A DNA stretch of 64,000 nucleotides from Microvelia longipes (lineage: Eukaryota; Arthropoda; Insecta; Hemiptera; Veliidae). The stretch covers positions 42,838,634 through 42,902,633 of the forward strand of contig JACMZG010001908.1 in NCBI GenBank assembly GCA_018340805.1. The letters are read 5' to 3'. Position numbers and translations under genes: made by a program. This document shows positions 1-10,000 of this stretch, piece by piece; the stretch's first letter is position 1, and the number at the start of each line of letters is the position of its first letter. The notes under the pieces are model-generated. The model did no database searches and had not been told where the DNA came from. It saw nothing but the letters and a program-made list of their open reading frames with translations.

Positions 1-335
1 AGGTGATTCAATTGGAGGGTTTTTATGAATCGAAATATTTTTCCGCGTATTATGAAATGATTGCCAGTTAATGATGTCAAAAACATTATTTACTGAATAG
101 AACACCTAAACCTATAGATTGACTTTTGAACCAAGTTTAAAAGTTTCTCTACCATAAATTTTCAGAGAGCTACTATTGTAAGGCACACTCACATATACAG
201 ACAGACAACTTTGTGAAAACTACTTAAGAGGTAAATCTCGGTTTCAGATATTCAGTGCAGGCATAATACTTTCCCTATTTACCAACCTAAAAAATACATA
301 CGATATAAATGAGAAAAAGTAAAAATTATGCATCA
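1..335 (+). repeat. Fragment of dispersed repeat family A
   Basis: It contains ttgccagttaatgatgtc, acagacagacaactttgtg and an end motif of the type tataaatgagaaaaagtaaa, in the same order as copies at 40845-41215, 41640-41945, 43890-44455 and 44560-45105. No ORF is preserved. Confidence 0.6.
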
Positions 336-349
336 AAAGTTTAATTTTT

Positions 350-425
350 TAATAAAAAGTAACCTGAGGCTTGAACCCGTAATCTCTTGTAGTAGAAGCG
401 AAAGCGTATCCACAACACTATCAAG
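350..425 (-). repeat. Possible tRNA-like (SINE head) fragment
   Basis: Read on the minus strand, it has a B-box-like GGGTTCAAGCC about 50 bases after an A-box-like stretch (GATAGTGTTGTGG). Stems are imperfect, so it is at best a tRNA-derived repeat fragment. Confidence 0.25.
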
Positions 426-678
426 GCTTATGTATTTTTGACGGATTACTTCCTAATAAAAATGTGATGTAAACAACTACATAATTTATAAAAATCTGTT
501 AATTTCACTAAAATGTTAATTTAAAATTAAATATTTCTACGTAAATGAATCAATCTTAAGTTAGTAAATAATCTCAGAAATTTTTGGCCAAATCCTTTGC
601 TTATTCTGTTCACAATTGGTAATTATTTTATTTTTTATTTTAATTTTCAATGTAAGTCGCCTATATTGATTCCTGCAA

Positions 679-716
679 TGACGTCATACCATTCATAAAA
701 AGGTCAGGTTATAACC
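679..716. promoter_or_regulatory. CRE-like palindrome and second dyad upstream of gene 1
   Basis: TGACGTCA (679-686), the consensus cAMP-response/ATF palindrome, lies 21 bases before GGTTATAACC (707-716), itself framed by GGTC and GACC. Both lie about 400 bp upstream of the gene 1 start codon, where a promoter or 5' exon is expected. The CRE may be incidental, because a repeat family elsewhere in the window also carries TGACGTCA. Confidence 0.25.
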
Positions 717-1097
717 TCCGACCGTATTTGGTTTGTTTACATCGAATTGAATCACCTTATAAATTTCTATCATCTTGCTCTACCATTACATTTGTTGCTA
801 AAAGTAGCCCTAGGAACCAAAATTTTCTACTTTTGCCATTTGCAGACATATTGACAGCCCAAAATATGTGAATAAAGTCAATTGTTGATTCTATTCCAGT
901 ATTGACATGAAAGCAGTTATACTGAAGAATAGTATCAGGGAAAATATCCTGATTAGTTTGTTGTAAAATATACCACAGATAATGTTTTTTAGACCATATG
1001 ATGTAGAATTGCTACAAGAGCTATTTATTTATTAAAATTCAATTTATAGACTTTATTAATTTTAAAATAATGGTAATTTTATTTTGCAGTTATCAAG

Positions 1098-4000
1098 ATG
1101 GAAGTAGACTGTAGTAACATGCAACATGTTTCACAACATGGTTTGAATCTATTTCATGCGAACAGACAACACAACCTCATGGGTCTTGAGAGATGTCATG
1201 AAGTTGATATTGATGTTGATGGAAAACTTGCTAAGGCTTTCCCTTGGATTAATGATTTCAGTAAGCTGTGTCAGCAGGAACTGGGTCTCAACAATATTAA
1301 CTCTTTAGAGAACCTTATGACTCAGTATATTAGGTATCATTATTCTTTTATTCTGTTCCTTTATTTTAATGGTTTATTTACATTAAAAGGTAGATCCTCT
1401 TTCCTTGGGTGACATAATGGATTAAAATAAATTTAATTAATGATTTACTTAATCAAATTACTTAATAAAAATTTTTTTAAGTACACTTAAAAAAATGAAC
1501 TTACACACTTGCCTTAAACTTAGTTTATCTTTGTTAGTATCCTGCAAAGCAGGTTTACTGTGCCTCTTTTTCTTTACTTTTAATAATCTTGCATTTAGTT
1601 GGCTCTTTCAATATTTTTATGCTCATTGTACTTGTCCTTTTATTCTCTACTCTCCATTATTAACAATGCATTCTACTAGATCCTTCTTTTCTATTCAATT
1701 TACAATAAAATACAATTTTTTTGTGTATAAAAATAGTTTTTTTCCATCTTTTGCATTTTTACTTTAGTTTCTTTAAATTAAATTATGATTAATTAATTAA
1801 TAATTAATTAATGTTTATTTAAATAAAATTTCTATAGCACTGAAGTCCTTATTAATTAACCTAGAATTTAATTAATAATGTTAAGAATTAATGTGTTTTA
1901 ATTTAGTTTCATTTAATTTCTTTAGCACAAAAATGTACTATAATTATTTTTTCCTTAGAATCGTTGATGTGTCTCATCATTTTTATGGTTAAAATATGAA
2001 CCAATAATAAATTGACTGGAATAAATTAAATAGACAAGTAATTAATTATTAGTTAATAATATTAATTATGATCATAACTACATTATTATGTTTTTTTGTT
2101 TAGGCTTGTAAGTGCAGCTGCTATTGACTGTCACAAGAAACCAAATAGAGCAGCTAAACTTAAGAAAACTATGAATAACACTCTGCTGTTGTTTCACCTC
2201 TTCTATTCTGATATTAAGAAGGTATGTTCTTGTTCATCAGAGTACTTAAAAAACTTATTTAGCATAGGTTTATCTAAATAGTTAACATTTGGGTGAACAA
2301 AAATTTTTTGATTAATTGGTAGTATTTATGGATTGAGATAATATTGTTTTTTTATTAATGACCCAATGCAACAAAATTTATTAGCAAGCTAGACTTTGTA
2401 AGATTTGAACTTAAAATGCTTGTGTAAAGCTGTAATCAGGTTCTATAATAGCTTGTGTAGACGAAAACATTTTTCCTCTAGAAGTGAGAAAAAAATGTGT
2501 GCCCTTAATTTGAGAGAAGAAAATTCCGTATTATTGTCTCTTAGTAAAAAAAGGGAGGTAAATAGTAAATAAATATTTCTAGTCTCAGTCTAGTAAATAT
2601 TGGGATTTTTATTAATAATTTATACAACTCGCGTATGAATTTGTATGATCTTAAGTACTGGTCTAGATATTAAGGTATAATATTATATATATTATTGGTA
2701 TGATATTAAGTACTGGTCTTGTTTACTTAATTAAACAGCAATATCTAAACTAGCAAAAACATATAAATTTTACCTAATAAAATAAAAATAGGATCACTAC
2801 CTTTCTTACCTTATTTTTGTCGTAGTTAAGGTATGCAATTTAGTTGCTCAATCATCTATTATAATGTTTACCATTACTATAGCTGAAAAAAATCTTAGTT
2901 AGTAGTTAATTTTTTTTTTAAGTAAGCCAACAAAATTAGTAACCAAGCAAATAGTTTCTTCCTATTGCTTTCGTCTAAAAAATATGTTTGGCAGAGTTGT
3001 ATTTATACTTAGACTTTAAACTTATTGTTTATAAATTACCAAAGAGATGAAATAATGTTGTTTAATAATGCTTATATTATTACTAGATCAATGTTTTTAT
3101 TGTTCAGAATGGATACTTTAAAATAAGTGTTGTCTTAAACCTATGAGTAAAATTTAAGTTGAGATGATTGTTTATTTTTTAAACTGAATGATTAAGCAAG
3201 CCAGCCACTGATTTTTTTCCTAAATTTGTGATTTGTTTTTATTTTTTTATTTATTTGCTGTTGAGTAAATAACAGTTTTGTGGTTCTCATGAGTATTTAG
3301 TGTTGTAGTAGTGGGTAAGTAGTTAAAGATTTCAAATTAAGCATAAGCTTTGCATACATGAATAAAATGTAGTAAAATAAAAGTTGCATTTGTTATAATT
3401 GTACCTACCACAGAAGAAAATAGTCATTACACTCTCTTTATTTTCCTTCCTTGCCTATGCCTCGGGAGTAAACTTGATGGTTTCCTCGACTCCACCTTAG
3501 GAAACAACCCTATAAACCCCTCAGCTACGCCTCTGGGCCTCAAGAACCAACAAGAAATTGGGACGTAATGCTGCTCTATCCTCCCTTGGTACGTAAAAAG
3601 CTATATCCACATAGGAAAGGCTAGGATATATATTTGCTTACTAGGTCATAATTACGGTGTATAAATTCAGAGTGGATAAATTATTTTCTTTGGAGTAACA
3701 CCCTGTTTTGATTTTCGCTCTTCTCAAGCAAGATTTAAGCTCTTATAGCAAGATTTAAGCTATAATTACAAGCTTGTTTAATTTGGTTTATTGTAAATTT
3801 TGAAACATCCTGTAAAGCAAGCAGCATTGGAACACACATTTTTTCATTTTCACCATACTTCTGGATATTAAGCAAGCTTGAATTTTATTACTTTTATCTT
3901 GACTTCACAATCTTTATTTATTATTAATATTAAATCATATAATATAACATAATAATATCATTATTATGTCTATTATTTCTATCTACACAAGCTTTCAATT

Positions 4001-7000
4001 TTATAATATTTTACTTGACTTTTCTTGGTATTACTTTGATTGGTCTAGTTTGTTATTTATAATCTAAGCTTCTTTTGTTTGTGCAGCCACTGGAACACTC
4101 CTCGTACTTAGATAAGATGTCAGATCTCATGGCCATGTATATTGATATGGAAATAACAGCTTCCAGGTCTGTAAAGAAACTTTAGTGTGTGAAGTTTTGT
4201 ACGCATGTATATTTTGAAAAAAAATCATTTCTGAAAAAACTAGTTGTATTTTTTTGTACTAATAATATTCTTACGTTAAGAATAATTATTAAGTATTGAA
4301 TACATAGCATTTCATTAATAAGTATTTAAATTAAACTTAGTGTACTTATTTATTGCATTAAGGGATACTCTGATGCCAAATTTGAACACTATTAAAAAAC
4401 CAAGACATTTTCTATCATAGGTATGATAGAATACCTATTAGAAATAAAGTTGTTTAAGAGAAAGAGACTAGCACAGCTCTCTAATGATTTATTTATTTAT
4501 TTATTTTTTGACATGAAATGCTGAAAAAGGGGTAATAACTTAAATTTCATTACAATATGTCTTTTAGTATTATTTGTCAAACAGTAAATCATCATATATA
4601 TGAGAGCTGTTCTACTCTCTTTCTCTAGTTCTATGAGCCTATGGTTTGATAGAATATGTCTGATTTTTAAGTCTATCTATATCTTAAACATCATAACATT
4701 GAAAAACATGCAGTTTTAATGTTTTTGGTAAATCAGAACTATTTTTATAGTTAAATCATTGATATATCACAAATTTAATAATCTTAAAATAAGAGCTCTT
4801 TAAAGTTTTTAATAACCCTAATAGGAACAGTTCTATAGGTCAAGAACTGATTTACGCCCATTTTTTAGGCTTCAAAGGGGGCCCAGGGGCCAAAATTCCC
4901 AATCTGAAATGGCTTATCTGATCCTTATCAGGGAGCCAAAATAACTCAATCTAGCGGGTTAAACATTTGGGGCTTGACAGTCACAAAATATGCAATGGGC
5001 TCTTGCACTACCAGGAGTGTACAGTCTTTTCTGAGTAAATGGAGTTGTTGTGAATTGAGAAGCTATAGTATATCTAGTAGTTTTTTGTCACCATATTTCA
5101 GTCGAAGAAATAGTAGGATTGCCAACACCTTTTAACGCACAAACATTTCGCTAGTTCTAAACTTGTCAACACTGAATGGTTCGTGAATCTCTTTCGTTTC
5201 AAATAAAAATTAATTAGTTTTAAACTAATATTTCTTTAAAAAAGTGACATTAATCTCTAGAAGTTTGATTATATATTAGTAATGCTTAGTTTCATTTGTA
5301 AAAATCAATGCCTCGTCGTGATCATCAGCTTAACTAGGGCAATTAATTTTGGACTAGTTGGTAATACTGAGCCCAAAGATCTCCTGCAATTTGTATGTCA
5401 AAAACTAATAGATATAGCTGGATATACCACAATATAATATAATTATTATACTGGCATTTTTTTTTAATAACAAACAAAGATTTTATTTAGTAGTTTATTC
5501 ATTTATGGTAATTAATAATTGGAAGAAAAGTTACTTATGATAAGATTTTTGAAATTAAATATAATGTTTAATTTATTTTGTTGGGAAATGTATTATTTTT
5601 GAAAATTTCCTAGTGTATAGCCTCCTCTTGGTAAGGTTATTTCCTCCTTTGATTTGAGGAAATAACCTTGTATTCTGGTTATACAAGTTTTTTTTAAATA
5701 ATTTTCTTTATTAAATAAATAACACAAAAGGTGTTTACACATAATCTATACAATAAAGTACCCCCTGCTTTCTGTTCTAAAAATATAGCTGCTCTGCAGA
5801 GGGAAGTTGTGCTTACTTTTTAATTATATCTTATATTTTTTTACCAATCTCTTATTTTTCTTCCGTTTGATGTATTCATTTTCTTTTGTTATTTATGTAA
5901 TTGTCTTTTTTACAGTCGTTGCAAGGAAACACCTTTTAAGATAGCTAGTAAACTCACCTCATCATTATTTATATTTCTAGGTAATATACTCTTTTTAATT
6001 TTGTAAAACTATATAGTTTAATTTACTAAGCACTTCTATACTCCTATATCTTTCTACATGGTCACATGACTAATAATCAGCTGGAAGGGAGAAGGGCTTG
6101 TAACATAGTAAAAGGGAAGAAAAAAGTCCTCAAAGCTGCAAGGGGGGGCAATTTTGGACTAGTTGGTAATACTGAGCCCAAAGATCTCCTGAAATTTGTA
6201 AGTCAAAAACTAATAGATATAGCTGGATATACCATAATATAATATAATTATTATACTGGCATTTTTTTCAATAACAAACAAAGATTTTATTTAGTAGTTT
6301 ATTCATTTATGGTAATTAATAATTGGAAGAAAAGTTACTTATGATAAGATTTTTGAAATTAAATATAATGTTAATTTTTTTGTTGGGAAATGTATTATTT
6401 TTGAAAATTTCCTAGTGTATAGCCTCCTCTTGGTAAGGTTATTTCCTCCTTTGATTTGAGGAAATAACAAAGACTTTTGTCAAGTTGTTTAACCCACCCC
6501 ACAGCACTTATTTTCTTACCTCTTTTATTAAAAACGAACTATTTTTTAACTTGATTTTTGTAATTTCTTTTTACTTTAAACTGTATCTCTTCTAATATTG
6601 GTATTTCTTAGCATTCTTGTATACTCAATCTAAATTATATTATTATTTATTTAACATCTACCTGGAAAAACTAAAATTAATAATTATTATAATATAACAA
6701 TAAATTTATTGATGTAGAGGCAGATATGAAAGTCTTATCAATTTTTTGCTTATCTCAAAATCTTCATGGCACCTTCATATTGGTTCCAAAACCAAATTTT
6801 TTGACCAATAATAAATTAAAGACATTTATCTTTTGTAGCCTAATATAAGCTAATTAAAAAAATAAATTTATAAAAAAGAAGAATAGATCTTATTGGGAAC
6901 CACATCTTAAATTAAAATAAATTGTGACAATTTAGTTGTAACTTAGCTCAGCTGTGTAAAATAAAATTTGATAAGGTCATTACATTTGTATGCTTCCAAG

Positions 7001-10000
7001 GCTATGATGAAATTTATATTTTTGATTTTTATTTATATTTATTTAATAAAAAAAACCATTATAACTTCATTAACATGCATTTTTACTAAAACTATTTGTA
7101 ATTATTACTCTTTTATTTTTTAGATCGATCTCATGATCATATTTTGGACTCAATATTCAAGACTAAATATATGAATAAGAAGTACTGGGAACTCTGCAAT
7201 CTTATATTCACGTATGCCACATCTATCATTATTTTTTCCTTTGCTAAAAACGTATATTGTATTTAATTACCACTAATACTGTGTTTAATTCTAGATTTTT
7301 TCTAATCTAGTCAATCAACATTATAGTCCAAGAGACAGGACTAATAAAATGTGACTCATTTTGTACTGCTTCAAACCATATTTTTCTGAAAATATACCTT
7401 TAATTATGAAGGAAAAGCATAGTCTGCCTATTCCTTCATATGAATCCGCTCGCTTAAAATACTAGAAAATCGCACTAATTCCAGTTGTCTTGCAATAATT
7501 GGTCCCCTGTAGGTCGTGTGCAAAACATGAAGAGAAAATTGTTGAAAGGTGATAAAATGTTCTATAAAACAAGTATTTTTTTGTCAAAATCGGATAACTA
7601 AAACTAAAGTTATGACATTTGTTAAATGAACAAAAAAGTACAAAAAGCCAATATTTTTTCAAAGAAATTTCCTGACTGCAAAAATTAACCATTTAATTTT
7701 TTTTACAGCATGCTGTTCAAGCAGGCTGTAAGAGTGATACTCTAAATGCATTTTAAGAATTATTGATTAATCATAACTTCAGTGAGCGCCGTGGAGTGAT
7801 CTACATTATAACAACACCAACTTCGTCTTTCTAATTATATTTTTATATCTACTTACATCACATATTGATCTATATTGATTAAAGATATGAATTAATTCTT
7901 TGATTGTTTACTACAAATGATTAAAACTACTTGGTTTAGATAAAATATGCTTTAAAAAAATATGTTTTGATTACGTTGTCATTTAAAATTATTTAGCTTA
8001 ATGTATTTGATTTTAAATCAGTCAACTCGTAATCCCTTATCCCTTATCCATATCTGTATAAAAATTAATTAGTGTGTAAATAGGAGCAAAACTGTAGTTT
8101 TTACATCAATAATTAGTATTACTTGATGTACTCTTGTTTGTGTTTAGTCGAGTTCTAAGGGAATCTCCAGGTAGAGCTGTGTGTGATCTGACATATGTTC
8201 GTTACATTCTGGCCTTTAAGATGTGGAAACGTGTCGTTAAAGATGTTAAAGAGAAGAGAAACATAATGAAATTAGCAACTATGAAACTTCACCCTCCATC
8301 TGAATTCAGGGAGTCAGTCAGGGCGGGAATATTCTCCAGGATTTTACCCAAAATACCCAAATCTAAGGATGATATAACTATGTTCCTCATGATTGCTAAA
8401 TTCTGTGTCAAGGAGAAAACAAAGGTGTGTTTACTTTATTTGTGAATATTGCCTGTTCATTTACAAACCTTGAGCATTTTCTAAAACTTATTAACTAACT
8501 CTCTGGACCAAGTGATAGTCCCTGTGTATGATGAGAACAATGTGGTATACATGGCCTAGCTAATAGTAGGCCATTTTTTAGACCTGTTTTGCTATTTTTC
8601 TAAGATAAAAGGTAATGTTCCATGCCTTATGGCTTAGAGTGTAGTTATTTTTTGTTTCTAATCTACTGAAAAGCTTTGACTGTATAACAATTGACTGTGT
8701 TATTGTCTTGGTTGCAGAGTAAGGTGCTAACTCTTTCATTTCTAAAACCCCTTGTGTTTTGAAGAGTTTAACTGATACATTATAGTCCCAATCTTAATAA
8801 AATATATGCATAATTTTTTTATTGTTTTTTTTTTTAAAAAATATGTCTCAGAAAAACAATACTGTGAAATGTTAGAAAAAAATACTTTAGACGATGTTGC
8901 AAAAAACTAATAATTGATCATATAATGTCCTTTTGGCGGGAAAATCAATCTTAGTGCTTGGTGTTACTGGATCTATACCAGCGTGTCCTACTACTAAACT
9001 TTATATAACTAATAATAAATAATACAACTTATATAAAATCATTAAACAAAAAAAAAAAAAAAAAAAAACGCATAGAGAACCGGCACAAAACTTTATGAGG
9101 TTAATTGTTGTTAACAGTAAGTGGAGTACCACAATTATATCTCATGACTTTTCTGCCTAAAATCCCATAAATACACTTTAAAAAATCCTATCACAATAAT
9201 TCTGTTTTCTCCCCACTCTTTTGACCATTCCTCTTTCCACTTCTTAAAATGTAAATTAAGATGTATTAGATATTAATGTACTAAAAAATGCATACTTAAT
9301 TATTTGAAACCTATATCATTTGATACTACCGAGTTTTGCAAACATGATATTGACACAATATAATTGTGCGAGAGACACCAAGAAATGTAACAAGCAAAAT
9401 GCAATGCTACATCTGGAACTGTTCCATCATTCGACATTCGTCATCATTGATGGCTCAACATAATGTCATGTCCCACTCTGTTTCGTTACGTCTAAACTCA
9501 TCAGGGCGCCGACAGAGCCTGAACTCACTCTGACCTCAATCAATTCCGAAGAATATAATGTGAAGTACTTACCAGAGACGAGCGGTGCTCTCTTACCGCC
9601 ATCATGCATGGCAAGCAAAACATATATCATTTGATACTACCGAGTTTTGCAAAAACATGAATAGTTGACACAATATAATTGTGCGAGAGACACCAAGGAA
9701 ATGTAACAAGCAAAATGCAATGCTACATCTGGGAACTGTTCCATCATTCGACATTCGTAACAGAACAGAGTGGGACATGATGAATGTCGAATGATGGAAC
9801 AGTTCCCAGATGTAGCATTGCATTTTGCTTGTTACATTTCCTTGATGTCTCTCGCACAATTATATTGTGTCAACTATTCATGTTTTGCAAAACTCGGTAG
9901 TATCAAATGATATATGTTTTGCTTGCATGCATGATGGCTAAGAGAGCACCGCTCGTCTCTGGTAAGTACTTCACATTATTTCTTCGGAATTGATTGAAGG

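Noticed and set aside
9602..9859. An 85-codon minus-strand protein
   Set aside because: It lies in the arms of the foldback element and its frame is not kept in the relative at 61.3 kb.
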